Part shown: positions 24,250 to 39,584 of the stretch, piece after piece
Position numbering within the stretch: position 1 is the stretch's first letter
Layout of the letters: each line of letters begins with the position of its first letter
Origin: Apostichopus japonicus
Lineage: Eukaryota; Echinodermata; Holothuroidea; Aspidochirotida; Stichopodidae
Length of the DNA stretch: 64,000 nucleotides
Direction of reading: 5' to 3'
Assembly: GCF_037975245.1 (NCBI RefSeq)
Contig: NC_092570.1
Location: 12,625,001 to 12,689,000, forward strand
Notes under the pieces: generated by a model
The model's input: the letters and a program-made list of their open reading frames with translations, nothing else
Database searches by the model: none
What the model was told of the DNA's origin: nothing
Made by a program: the position numbers and the translations under genes

Positions 24250-26500
24250 TACGAATATATATATATATATATATTAAACTGGCCCACTTGTTTGCACGAA
24301 AAAGTATTTGGCCCTCAAATGTCCCCTACGCCCATGTCTCTCCTCACATTTAAATAAGGTCCGGATAATTTTATGTAAGATAGGGCTGATAGAAGAATTT
24401 GTTATAGTAACCAAACGTCACGTATATCTATTGTAGGTCTTTGTAATACAAGTTTGACACTATTTGAAATTCACAACCTTTCTTGTTTAATGTCAGTGAC
24501 ACATAATAATGAAAATAAAGAATAGCGAGATAGTCAGCATTCATTTGTACAGGGACATATAGCATCATTCATTGGGTCTATACACCCGGTCCAAATATTT
24601 CCGGCCAACTATACCCGCTTAAGAGTTAACAATGATGCTGGAATATTGATTCATATAAAAATATCACGTTGTTTATGCATGTCTTGTTATTCCAAAGAGT
24701 TGACATTTTTTTCGTAACTGTTTGCGGTCCACTTTTATAATGTATTTGTAACATGAATGTAGACGTAAAGGCAGCTGTTGTATATATCGACAATAGTGAG
24801 TGTGTATTACTTAACATGTGTTTAAAAAGCTAGCTTGAACTGTTATTTCCTCTCGAATTCTTGCATGTTCTCCGTCACCAATGATGAAATCACTTTATCC
24901 ATCAATATATCAGTACTGACAGGGATGGCGAAATGAATTTGTCAGTGTGTGGGAAGTTGGCACCGTGTAGTATATGGAAACTATTATATATATATCCTTT
25001 TATCCAGTATAGGACAAGTTACAGAGTAATTAGACTGAAACAGGTAGAATTTGTCATGAATAATAAATGGTAGGTTCATCATCATCATCATCTTCCTGTT
25101 AATTAATGTATTTTTTCACTCTGGTCTTATCTATCTCACACAGTCGCGCGTACCGATTGGCAGGTAGGTACAGAATGCGTGCGGAATATAGCGTGTAGTG
25201 TTTTAAAAGTTGATTTGTGCAGTCTTTAAATATTCATGAAGCGCAGAGAAATATGAGATTAAGCAAATTCATTTTCTTGACGTGGGTTCTAAACATAAAC
25301 TTAAAGTTTTGGGTTAAGACATTGAAGAAAGTAAAAACAGCCAACACAACGTCCTGTCGAGTACCAAATGTTCGCTTGATGGCTGTAATAGAGCTGCCTA
25401 GTATTTTGAACATTTTCATTGTTTTTTTCAGCATACCCGAAGTAAAAAAAAAAGACAGGATGATCATTAAAGTAACATTAATGAGTATTGTTCGTTGCCC
25501 ATATTCTTTAGAATGTATGGACGGAGATGAATGAAAAAAATCTGTCACGCTTTTCAGCCTTTTGGCCTACATACATATTAATGTCATACAGGCATATGGA
25601 ACTCCGACCTATACCGTATGATTAGTGTTATGAAGTATATTATATCAGGTAGTCATGGTCACATGATGGCGGTGATGATATTACAAAAAAAAAATATATA
25701 TATCTGAAAAAGCCAAGGAAGTACAGAAAAAAATACCGACCGTCATTCAATATTTCTTGGCACATTACGGGGAAATCCAACATAAAGTCATTATTTTCAA
25801 AACCTTTCAAGATTCTGATTTTTGGATCCCACTGTCGTTATTGCAGGATCAACTCCCACCGTCACGCGATCACAGGTTTAAGTTTAAACATATAGGTCAA
25901 AATATTCCAATTTGTTCTTAATTCTGAATTTTATACATAGGAAGAGGAAAACCACACCCTGACAAACTGATGGTATTCCTTTGGAGCCGGGGATACACAT
26001 ATATTGTATAACTTCAAACACAAGTGGCGACTTGAGCGACACACACTTATCAAAAGCCCCCCCCCACACCCCTCCCCTTCTGCCAACCCGACGAACTATC
26101 TCCAAAAATAGGTGTGCATGCAACGAGCACTGTTTTGTGCTTGGTGATTCATTAATACTTGACCGTGTTATTATATAACGACCGGTATTAACCAGCCCTT
26201 GTTATGGAGGAAAGTGGAAAGAAGATATTGCCCATTTTATGACTAAAATAAGAGTCTTAATTATACTTCTCATTTGATCTCTGCGCATGTCAGATGATGT
26301 CGATTCTACCAGCCAATGCAAGGAGTTCATTTCATAGTCACCGCGGTGTCTGCCTTCCAAGACATGCTCACACGTTATGTATAGTTTAGCTTAGTAGGCT
26401 AGGAAGCCTACAGAAGCTCATATGAAACCATATTCATGTCATGGCCCTGGCTATATCAAGTCTTATCTGCTTCGCAATGGTGAACGCAATTGTTTTCGAA
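24250..26500. other. Intergenic downstream of gene B
   Basis: A short (AT)n run is near 24258. Overlapping hydrophobic frames on both strands at 25217-25548 (about 105 residues each) match no family I know. No gene is supported. Confidence 0.45.
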
Positions 26501-26507
26501 ACCACTT

Positions 26508-26590
26508 AAAGAACAAAACCAAGGATTGGAACCTGGAATCCTATGATTATGGGGTGGATACCCTAACCGCTACACCCCGTCTTCACCATA
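26508..26590 (-). mobile_element. tRNA-like sequence, probably a SINE head or tRNA pseudogene
   Basis: Read on the minus strand, GGGGTGTAGCGGTTAGGG resembles a Pol III A box and GGTTCCAATCC resembles a B box (GGTTCRANTCC), at tRNA-like spacing. The anticodon arm does not pair cleanly, so a functional tRNA is unlikely. No clear tail or target duplication was found. Confidence 0.35.
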
Positions 26591-27199
26591 TAATATGTGT
26601 ATATTGTGCCCTACGAACGGTTAGAAATTTTGCCCCAATTGGAATAGACCCGACACATTCGTGAGTGTTGTACGATTCAAGAACAATCCTTCGTTAGTTA
26701 CCACGGTAACGTTTACGCAAGAGGAAACGGATCATGAGCTGACATCAAAGAACTATTTGTTTTGACATAATCTTTCAAGTGAATGTAAATCCAGTATTTT
26801 AAATTTTGGTGTACACCCCTCCCCACCCCCCCCCCCAAAAATTAAAAAATAATAATCATAAGTGTTGTGGCTTGAGTACATTTCTTTAATTTTGCTAAAA
26901 CCTGTAAGTTTCTAATGCCCTTGTCTTGTTGGTCTTTTTTTTTAATTTGCTCTTTATTGCCTTTGACATTAAAAGTGCATTTCAATAATTGATGACTTGA
27001 ATTAACAACAGTATATCATAAAAAATACCTTAATATTAAAAGTGAAATAAGTAAAAACCATGGAAACCAGTATTTTCTTCTAAATACCTTCTGATAATGA
27101 TTTTGGCGCAACACATTTTGTGTAAACCAAAGTACTCTTTCAAATAATTATGCAAACCATTAACCATAATGGTATACTCTTAGCTATCTTACAATCAAA

Positions 27200-30120
27200 G
27201 ATAAACTTTTTTTCATTATTAAAATCATAACTTAATTAAGTTCACGAGCGCAATATTCCCAAACAGAAAAACAGAAGCATCACTGAAATCTACTTGAATG
27301 CCCGCTTTGTCAAGAACATTATGAAAATATTCCCAGATTCTTTGTGCAAATTTGCAACGAAAAAGCAGATGTTGAATCGATTCGGTGCAAATTAAGCAAA
27401 ATGTGCACATACATATATAGAGATACCATTGTTATGGTGTGAAGATTCTTGCTTGTGGGGATAATTCTATGACGTAATTGATACTGAAACCACCGAATAG
27501 AATCATCATTGTACAAATGAACGGAATTCCAAGACTACTTTGTAATGTGAACAGTCTCATCCCATTTGAAATAAGATTTACTGGGGGCCGCAAACAGCTT
27601 TAGCCTCTTTTGGACAGGTGAACTGATTTACATGTTAAATAACCACCAGTCAGTAGCATATTTTACAAAATATTAATAAGATTTTACAAATATTGATCTA
27701 TGTTATTGTTGACCTTATTCCAAGTAGTTTTTATAAGCATTCATTACGCCTTGATACTCCAGAAATAGAGTAGTTTACGAAAATTTTCTCGATAAAAGGC
27801 ACCATCATTGATAAGATAAATTCCACAACAAATCCATTGCTGATAAACAATTGGCTTGTTATAAACTTGAATCGTGCTATTATTCCAAATTGGTTGACAA
27901 AAAAATAAAGAAATCTTGTATTTAGGATAACAATTCAAATTTAACAGATAATAGTACGTTGCTTTTAAGACATCCCGCCAGAAATAATTTCGTAATTAGC
28001 TTGATAAAATAGTCACCGTTATTTGCAAAATCATCAATATTTGATTTTATATTTCTTCCGAATATCGCCAACAAAACTGACACTTTGGTTTTACCACAAA
28101 CGTGCAATAATATAGTAACTTTTAAAGTCAAACAATACATCGAGAAGTCAACCATCCCAAGACCCCCCCCCCCTCCCCATAGAAATACGTTTGAATAATT
28201 TGATTACGACTGATTATGTCTGGCTTATTTTGTCCAAGCAAATCTAAAAAGTGAACTTTTATCTTTCGAAATGGAGTTATTTGTAGACATGGGAAGTGAT
28301 AAACGAAAGTAATGAAATTATGGTAAAAGAAGTGATTTTACAACTGTGATCCGCCCCAAGAACAGTAAGGATAAGCTTGATCCACAAATTAGTTAGGACA
28401 TTCATGATTAAATTGCTTTATAATCATTCTTATCAAGATGTCAGAATTAAAAAGATTTCCAAGCAAGACCAAAATCATCGACACTAATCCATATACTCTC
28501 TGAGTAGACTCTTTGGACACGTTGAATTTTATTCACAAGAAATTTCTACCTTTTACAATCAGTCTTCTCTTTTAATGAAGGAGTAAGAAATAATTTGACC
28601 TCCTATATTCATCAGAAAAGTTTCAAAGGTTGATAACCGATATTACATGGGATGTTATTCCTATGAATATTTAACAAGGTATCATCATCCATACGGCAAA
28701 AGCAAGCATACTCAATAATATTTTGGTCAATAATATCTTTCACAATATTTTTATAACAGTCATCACTATGTAGTTACAATCTAACTTAGCCCAAAGGATG
28801 GATTTATCATAGAGTGGTCAGTTCTGTAAACATCAGTAATTGAAACATCAGCAACTGTGTTGAAAAGCCCAGAGGAAAACCAAAAAGATATCAAGTCTAC
28901 ACTGTTTTTGCGGATATTTCTGCCGCCAAGTATTTTGATTTTAGGTAGGATGAAAAAAAGACCAAGCATCAAGCAGATCGAGGTCCTTCATTAGATTCAG
29001 AACAACCTACCCAGACTTAGTGTTATTGGTATGCGTGTAATTGAAGCTATCCAAATCAGTCTTAAGCACAACATTCTAGTCACCGACTACAATAGAATGA
29101 GAGGTATGGAAAACTTCAATTATGCTTTGTACCTGATTGAACGATACAGGTGTATCAGTATTAGGGACGTAAAGAACAACAAGCGTGATTGAATAATGAC
29201 ATATTTCAATAACAACAGCAATTCAATTGCCATCTGAACTGCAATGAACATGGCTAATGTTTAAGTTAATATTATCATTTAAACGTAAGTCAACATCTCT
29301 GGAAGTATTAGTAACAGGGACAATAAAACCATTTCTACCCATGCATTGTATCAATCATACTGGAACCTCAATGAACATATTGAAGGCAATGAACATGACT
29401 GCCTCTTGTTTTGAAATAATCGAACACATATCTTCTTTAACATGCATTATGAAGGAGTCCCCTACAATTTAAAGATAAACAATTATTTCAACCGCCATTT
29501 AAACATTGCATTTATCACCTACTTTATTAAGTAAGGAATTATATTTTGTAAAGGATAATGACAAGAACCTCTTAACAAATTAATGATAAACAACACAAAC
29601 ACAAACATATATGAAAGCGTAGTTTACAGCTGCTTGCTGACGTATCACCGGTTTTTGTCTTGAAAACCTGCAGGCTTCCCTAACGTTAGTGGAGACATCG
29701 TCTGTTATGGAAGTCTTTGCCCCTTAATACAAACTACCTTTTGCTTTCATTCCTGCAAAGTTAAAAACATTTCCTATATTATTGAATAGTAGAAATTTCA
29801 CGTGAATTGGGCGCGGTTTTGTTTTCTGCGCTATAGGTGCTCGTCCAGGGGTCCATATGAGCTCGTTCTATTTCCACATTCTCAACCCCATCAGGTTGGC
29901 TAGATTATCAGCTTTAAAAATGTCTTCACATATTTCAATAACGGCTTCTGGCACACCATTGCTGTTGATATGTTCTCCAAATCTTCTATATTTGTTTTTT
30001 AATAAACGCTCCGAATCGCTTACACTTTCCTTAAGAGATTCAACGCCATTTTGTTGCTTCCTGATTTTATTGTTGAATTTTAGAGACAATTATGGCTCTA
30101 TGGTAATTAAAAAATAATAA
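27200..30120 (-). mobile_element. Decayed L1/Tx1-type LINE retrotransposon
   Basis: Broken minus-strand frames appear in LINE order. At 30089-29868 a coiled-coil-like segment (ESVSDSERLLKNKYRRFGEH) suits an ORF1 product. From about 29470 to 28790 lies an endonuclease remnant: NGFIVPVTNTSRDVDLRLND, then WIAVVIEICHYSITLVVLYV, and finally a VYRTDHSMI motif typical of the end of APE-type endonuclease domains. At 27516-27225 lies a zinc-binding C-terminus: WFQYQLRHRIIPTSKN, then CTFCLICTESIQHLLFRC and RIWEYF. The reverse-transcriptase core between them is mostly missing, since only about 1.3 kb separates endonuclease and tail. Many stops and frameshifts show it is dead. Confidence 0.6.
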
Positions 30121-30349
30121 TTGTTAATTACCTATGGGCTTACCACGGAAGGCGATACTGCTGTGACGTCATGTTTCAAAGGTGAAAGAAGTAAACTATT
30201 TGTCAAAGTGCAGTAACTATAATGACGTCACAAACTATTCTGTGATATACCACCCAAACAGTAGGAAGAAAAGAAAAAACAATGGTTATCTTAATATTTT
30301 AACTAATCAATGAAAGACGACAACATTGACAAGGAAATTTAATCGCAGT

Positions 30350-30355
30350 TTTATT
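30350..30355 (-). terminator. Possible polyadenylation signal after the small secreted ORF
   Basis: AATAAA on the minus strand, about 45 bases past the stop at 30398. Confidence 0.3.
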
Positions 30356-30397
30356 CTATATCTGTATCGAAAATTACTCTTTCAAAACAATGTAAAA

Positions 30398-30568
30398 TTA
30401 CAATCTTGTAAGCGCCACAATTAGAACACAGATATGCAAACTGTGTGAGATAGATGCTTCATGTATGGTCATGTCCTCTGTTAGTGTTTTTTCAGAACAG
30501 TCTTGAGCACAATCAGTGTTTAGCAAGCAAAGGCAAACAATAACAAAACAGGTCAACATAAAGTTCAT
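30398..30568 (-). CDS. Candidate small secreted Cys-containing peptide
   Basis: ATG at 30568 opens 56 codons starting MNFMLTCFVIVCLCLLNTDC, a strong signal-peptide core. The rest (AQDCSEKTLTEDMTIHEAS and a hydrophobic end SLHICVLIVALTRL) contains two more Cys. The start has G at -3. An AATAAA lies about 45 bases past the stop. The reading frame is open upstream to 30646, so the start is a choice. It lies between gene E and the LINE remnant. No family is recognised. The hydrophobic end could be a membrane or GPI-type tail, or the ORF may be chance. Confidence 0.3.
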   Translation of the reverse strand: MNFMLTCFVIVCLCLLNTDCAQDCSEKTLTEDMTIHEASISHSLHICVLIVALTRL

Positions 30569-30983
30569 ATCGACACTTGAATCAAGTTGAATGTCACAAC
30601 TTCTCATCGTAAATGTTTCTTCATTACACCTGTGCTTTGCAAACAAATTGAGCCTAACGTTAGGGCCTACATCTATTATAAAGTCAAAGAATCGTGTTTG
30701 CTATTAGGCTACCTCCTTGAAAGCCTGCATTTATAAATACAGCTATACGATAACGGATGCATAGATGTGATAGAACTTAAGCACGGCACACTGCTCCCGC
30801 CATTAACAAACAATGTAACATTCACATAGATGATTGGAGTGATTATATTACTCAGGTATAGATAAATCAACATTTTTATGATGGATTAGTTTACCCTATT
30901 GTTATTCCCGGTTTGAAGGGGTGAATGCAGTGTATCTCCGCCAAATACACACTATGTTCAACTAATGTTCAATTTCATGGTAC

Positions 30984-30988
<5 letters not shown>

Positions 30989-31070
<82 letters not shown>
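30989..31070. repeat. (TA)n microsatellite
   Basis: About 41 perfect TA copies upstream of the small secreted ORF at 30398-30568. Confidence 0.9.
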
Positions 31071-31077
<7 letters not shown>

Positions 31078-32211
31078 TAATTATTATAAAAAGATGCAAA
31101 CTAAGGTCTATGATTTTCACTCAATATTCGAAGTATTTTGTGTTCTTGTTCACTCTTTTGCTGAAGATTCACGTATGTAACATAAATTACCGTGTAAATA
31201 CATTACTCCAAAAAATATCCATTAAATACTATTTGAGATCTGTGTTGTTTGGGAGATTATGAAATTTACAGCTGCATTTCACGTTTGGTTTGTAACTGTG
31301 GTTGTAGTCGGTGATGTCGAATGGCAATTTGGATCTGAAACCTTTCCTATCCTTACTCTTTGTTATTTACCTTTATAAATTTAAGATGAATTCTTCGCAA
31401 TGTTGACACTAAAACAGGTGCCATCTTTAGGTCATGTTTAAAGCTTCAATATATTAAATAAAGTTAAAGCGTTACAGTTATTGAGCACAAACACTAGCAA
31501 CCCTTATACTAACTATGTTTGATTTATTTATGATTGCTTGTAGCGGGCGAAGTCACAATTTAATTGAACCTAATTCTCTTCTAACAGGTTTAACCAGATA
31601 TAAATACTTCTGTTCCGTCTTCCATAATTTTATGACATCCATCATCGCCAAACACGTGATGACACCCTTTGTCTGGAAAATGGAAAATATTTTCAAATTA
31701 ACATAACAAAAGATATGGTCTATACGATTAAACTACGGCGAACCTTAAAATGACAAGCAGGGTTTTATTCCTCTTCAAGAAATGCAATAACTGATAGAGA
31801 ATTTTAAGACAATGTCACTATTCAAAATGACATATATCTCGCCAATTGTACAGTATACAGATTAGTCGCTCAAGTATATCAAGATTATAAACAAACTAAA
31901 TTAAATTTATCCAGAATCTACTAGGTCCAACCTATTAATGTGAAATGTTCGAGTGAATGAGCAGTTACATGCCACATAACAATGAAAAAGTAAAGATAGC
32001 CATAATAAACAATAACAATTACAGATGTTTGTCGTAGTCAAAGAAAATTAATTTTAAATGAAACTAATTCTATAAGAAGGATAAAACGGTGTGTGATTTC
32101 ATCTCTTCTTAGTTTAGTGAGAATTCATCAGAGCTAAAATACTATCCAAATTATCACTCTCTAACTCAATAAGTGACTTTTGCTCTTATTCAATTAAGTT
32201 TAGGTCACGCA

Positions 32212-32217
32212 TTTATT
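32212..32217 (-). terminator. Polyadenylation signal of gene E
   Basis: AATAAA on the minus strand lies 60 bases past the gene E stop. This position favours the 91-residue, two-exon reading. Confidence 0.5.
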
Positions 32218-32276
32218 ACAATACCGATATACCGATACCGAATTCCTAAATCTGTGAAGAAAATGTAGAATTAAAA

Positions 32277-32465
32277 CTAACCTCCAATAAATCCATCTTC
32301 CTTCAGATTCTCTACCTTACTTTCTCTAACAAGGGTGTCTAATCCCCTCAAACCGAGAGACAACTCAGGTTCTTGCTTCACAGACGATTCTTGCCTCTGT
32401 TTAAATATGGCAGGCAAAGCGTCAAACAGCCTCTGTATTATCAGTTCATCCCTCTTAGCACGGAC
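32277..32465 (-). CDS. Gene E exon 2: helical charged segment ending the small secreted protein
   Basis: The acceptor TTGCCGTATAG precedes 32465. The phase-0 frame reads VRAKRDELIIQRLFDALPA and continues without a break through SLGLRGLDTLVRESKVENL to KEDGFIGG and a TAG stop. The full protein is 91 residues. An AATAAA lies 60 bases past the stop, supporting a two-exon gene. A possible donor (GGAG|GTTAGT) just before the stop, in phase 1, would allow a longer form as in gene C, but no third exon was found. The segment RDELIIQRLFDAL resembles RAEDVITSLLAAL in gene C exon 2. It has no Cys and no glycine tract. Function unknown; a helper or ancestor of the repeat proteins, or an unrelated secreted peptide. 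Confidence 0.62.
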   Translation of the reverse strand, partial: VRAKRDELIIQRLFDALPAIFKQRQESSVKQEPELSLGLRGLDTLVRESKVENLKEDGFIGG

Positions 32466-32732
32466 CTATACGGCAATGAAATAGCTTAGTAAAGATAGTA
32501 TACTAGCATAGTAACATATATAGCTAATTACATCATACTGTAATGTTCCTTATCCTAGTCGGTATGTTCTGTATAGGTGTTTACATATGTAAATTACTGA
32601 CATGACCACGTCTAACACATTCTTTGATTGATCCATGTCAGCTCCCTGCTCGGATAAGTTTTAAGTAAGTTACATTCAACTGAGCTAGCTTCAAAAGGAT
32701 TTTTTGGTTAGTTCGTGCCATGTTATGCACAA

Positions 32733-33240
32733 GAATATGATTTCTATGGGTGTCTTTGAAGATTTGTCGAAAAGTGTTCGATACAATGAACCACCAAACA
32801 TATCATTATGGTATTAGAGGCCTCGGCCTTGACTGGATTAAAAGCTATCTTTCGCACAGAGTACAATTTACAACTTTTAACAATGTAGATTCCGAGACGA
32901 CGAATTCTGTTGGTGTTCTATACAAGGATCTATTTTAGGGTCGTTATACTAGTTATCATTTATGTCGATGATAAACATGAAGTATCAGAGAAATGTTCCA
33001 CTATATCTTGTTTGCTTATGATACTAATATTTTCTTCACTGGCCATAATGTTATTGTATTGAAAGACACAATTTGTCAGGAACCTACACAATTATATGCT
33101 TTTTTCTCTGCCGATAAACTTCCTCTTAATGTGTATTAGGACTAATTATATTGTTTTAACAATAATGATAGCAACATTGATAACGTGACATTTGATACAT
33201 CAATGGATGGAAAATATATTAAAAGAGTAGATTATACAAC
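32733..33240 (+). mobile_element. Degenerate reverse-transcriptase fragment of a non-LTR retrotransposon
   Basis: The plus strand encodes pieces of an RT domain: KVFDTMNHQTYHYGIRGLGL then DWIKSYLSHRVQFTTFNNV, followed in other frames by material matching the ADD region (LFAYDTNIFFTGHN; the active-site Asp pair is degraded) and KLPLNVY. Frameshifts and stops break it. It lies inside the intron of gene E on the opposite strand. It is of a Jockey/CR1-like kind and different from the minus-strand LINE at 27-30 kb. Confidence 0.55.
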
Positions 33241-34304
33241 GATTAATCTTGTGTAGTAATTCATTGATGTTAGTTTTCTTTTTTCTTTTGGGGAAAACTA
33301 TTTGTAAAAAGTTTGTTTAATATGAGTTAAAAGTCTATTTTGTTATAACTGTTTATAGGACAACATGCACTGGAAAATCCTACATACGTATTTTTATACT
33401 AATATTGGCTAACTCTTGTCATTCCCTTGGTCCAATGAGGCCAAAATGCAAAATACAGAGTGTTTTAAGCTTTAAGAAGTCACAAGGCAGAAAACCGGTA
33501 GGCCTATATGGTTTGCCGGGGGGGGGGGGGGGGAGGGAATTCCTATAAGAAATGCCGTCTTCTTACTTTTTCCACTTGCCACTTGCATTATCGAAATTTC
33601 AAATTGGCGTTTTATATCGAAATTTCAAATCGCTCCGAGAAATTTGAACTTTTCAATTTCGATTTTATTTTTATCTTTAAATTTGGCTATTTTCTTACAA
33701 TTTTGACTTTATGCTAAGTTGTCACCTGTTTTTTTTGGCCACATTACGACCATTTGGTATCAAAATTTCAAGCATTTGCTCACTATATTATCTTCCCTTG
33801 GAACTTTGTTGATGACAGTAAATCGAATTTAGGAACAAGTCGAAGTTTGGACATTTCATTTCGAACTTTCGACTGTGAAAATGATGACTATTTTACCTCA
33901 ACATTATGACCCGTCAATTTTGTCATCATAAACAGAGAGGGAGGGGGGGGGGGGGAGCTGACAACCTCCGTTAATGTTTGGGGGTATTGCCAAGAAGAAA
34001 TTTCTTCTAGTGAGGACATTTGATTTGCATAATGAATATTCAAATTGCCTAAAATGCATACACCTATAGTTATTTGGACACAATTGTAAATAGTCATCAA
34101 GTGAATACGTTGAAGCAGTGCATCTGCATACGAAAGTGTTTGTGTATCATTTGAAAGTTTTCGAAATTCGTTCTTACATAGCTTGGCCTGTTTGGTCAAC
34201 GGTTGGAAAACTCGTACCCGATCTGTAAAGGACACCCTGCGACACTTAGACTACATTCAAAACCTTCGTAATATACCACCAAACATAATAAAGGTATACG
34301 GTAC

Positions 34305-34576
34305 TGTGTACAAATGTGTATATATGTGTACATATGTGCAAATATGTGTACATATGTGCAAATATGTGTACATATGTGCAAATATGTGTACATATGTGTA
34401 CAAATGTGTATATATGTGTAAATGTGTGTACATATTTGTACATATGTGTACATATATGTACACATTATGTACACATATGTACACACATTTACACATATAT
34501 ACACATATATACACATATGTACACATATGTACACATATTTGCACATATGTACACATATTTGCACATATGTACACAA
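34305..34576. repeat. Large inverted repeat of ATGTGTACATATGTGC units
   Basis: The left half repeats TGTGTACATATGTGCAAATA; from about 34460 the right half is its reverse complement (TATTTGCACATATGTACACA). The arms are roughly 110-130 bases. The 65-140-residue Tyr/Val/Cys/His ORFs on both strands come from this repeat and are not genes. It lies in the gene E intron. Confidence 0.8.
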
Positions 34577-34997
34577 TGGTCCTAATTCTCGCGGCTTCAA
34601 TGTAGCTATATGTGCATGGATGACCGTAGTATAAACTTAGGATCTGTCATGTTATGCTAGTCATGACAGATTACAACGTCCGTCTACTGGCAGCTAGCTA
34701 TGTATTATAGTTTTAGATGATTAATTATTCATTAAGAAATTGAATTGAAATTAAGGTCATCAGTATTGTCTTCAAATATGCTAGAAATACCCAAAACAGA
34801 AATCAGCGAGGCACGGTCAAGCTTTAACACCTGTTCTAATCCCTTGGCGAATTTCTAGATTTGTTCACCTCGATATTTGTCAACTCTCGGAGGACTTTTG
34901 ACATGGAGAGAGTTCTATAGCTTTGGAACTTGTAAATTCACCACTGCTAGGTATTGCCGTGTTTTAGCAAAGAGGAACCTTGTAATTTCATCCTTAC

Positions 34998-35084
34998 CTG
35001 GATTCCACCATCTTCTTCCGATATTGGAGAACATTGGGTGACGACAAATCCAAGAAGAAATACGTAAATTAAGCGGACGTCCAT
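34998..35084 (-). CDS. Gene E exon 1: signal peptide of a small secreted protein
   Basis: The exon encodes 29 residues: MDVRLIYVFLLGFVVTQC as signal peptide, then SPISEEDGGIQ. The donor CAG|GTAAGG is excellent and in phase 0. The open frame upstream of this ATG is not hydrophobic and is judged 5' UTR. The mature start SPI plus acidic residues parallels the APL plus acidic start of genes B, C and D. Its partner exon is at 32465, after an intron of 2532 bases that contains a large inverted repeat and a plus-strand LINE scrap. Confidence 0.68.
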
Positions 35085-35540
35085 GGTCCCTTTGACAACT
35101 TCGCTGAATACTGATTCCTGATTGAAACTTGGCTGTACCGCAAGCCTATACCTGTAGGAGCGTAATATATGAATAAACGGGATGGACTGTCCATCTGACC
35201 TGTACACAATTGATTGTTGTCTTAAGGTCGGTACAACTCTATCCATTAATCAGGGCAAACATATTTCTGTGTAGTTATATAAAGCACTTGACATTTTATG
35301 TTGACAACGTAAACCAGACTGGTTGACGCTTGTTGTCCATAGGTTAATTTATTTCAACTTATACACTTGTAACTATTCAAGCTCATTGAATCACACATCG
35401 TAACGTTTATTTTTTCCAACATGGAAAACGTGTAGAAAAGAAGAGCGAATGAAGGAGAAAAATCTACAGATTAAGTTAAATATATAGAAATGTAACTGGA
35501 AAAATAATATATAAATGAATAGTATTTGGATTTTCTTTTA

Positions 35541-35742
35541 TGTGTAAAAGTAAGTTGGCCTGACGTTTCGATCCTAGCAGTATCTTCTTCTTGTTCCTTC
35601 TGTTACTGTTACTTGTCATTTAGCCTTTGAAGAAGATCCTGCTAGGATCTAAACGTCAGGCAAACTTACTTTTACACATTCTCCTACACAGGCTCTCTAG
35701 TGGATAAGCAGTTCACTAACAGTTTTATTTGATTTTGATTTT
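35541..35742. repeat. Dispersed hairpin repeat, copies 2 and 3 in head-to-head orientation
   Basis: A partial minus-strand copy (AAAGTAAGTTGGCCTGACGT onward) is followed by a full plus-strand copy with TTTGAAGAAGATCCTGCTAG and the same tail as copy 1. The two could fold on each other. A small further fragment (GATCCTGCTAGGGATCGAAA) is at 36176-36206. Confidence 0.7.
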
Positions 35743-35769
35743 CTTTTATGTGAACTAAGCAATACACAT

Positions 35770-39200
<3,431 letters not shown>

Positions 39201-39212
39201 GAGGTAGAGAGT

Positions 39213-39535
39213 TAGAGAGGCGGAGAGGCGGAGATGCGGAGAGGCGGAGAGGTGGATAGGTGGAGAGGCAGAGAGGCCCAGAGGCAGAGAGGCAGAGAGG
39301 CCCAGAGGCAGAGAGGCAGAGAGGCAGAGGGGCAGAGAGGCAGAGAGGCAGAGAGGCCCAGAGGCAGAGAAACAGATGCGGAGAGGTGGAGGGGCAGAGA
39401 GGCGGAGAGGCGGAGAGGCAGAGAGGCAGAGAGGCCCAGAGGCAGAGAGGCAGAGAGGCCCAGAGGCAGAGAGGCCCAGAGGCAGAGAGGCAGAGAGGCA
39501 GAGAGGCAGAGAGGCAGAGAGGCAGAGAGGCAGCA
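39213..39535. repeat. GA-rich minisatellite of AGAGGC octamers
   Basis: Units of GGCAGAGA, GGCCCAGA and GGCGGAGA repeat about 40 times. ORFs rich in Arg/Glu/Gln/Gly or in Leu/Ser/Pro/Cys are composition artefacts. It ends about 40 bases before a hAT-type element. Confidence 0.85.
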
Positions 39536-39584
39536 GTTAACAGAGGGGCGAGGACAATAAGGATGGGATTAAAGTGGGAAGGGT

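Noticed and set aside
25217..25548. Hydrophobic 105-residue frames on both strands, considered as a receptor or membrane-protein exon
   Set aside because: No recognisable family motif, no clear splice sites, and both strands are equally open, which fits chance in this region.
26508..26590. Functional tRNA gene
   Set aside because: A-box and B-box-like sequences are present but the anticodon and T arms do not pair properly; kept only as a SINE or pseudogene remnant.
34183..34634. Tyr/Val/Cys/His ORFs on both strands
   Set aside because: Translation of the inverted ATGTGTACATATGTGC array; both strands give nearly the same peptide.
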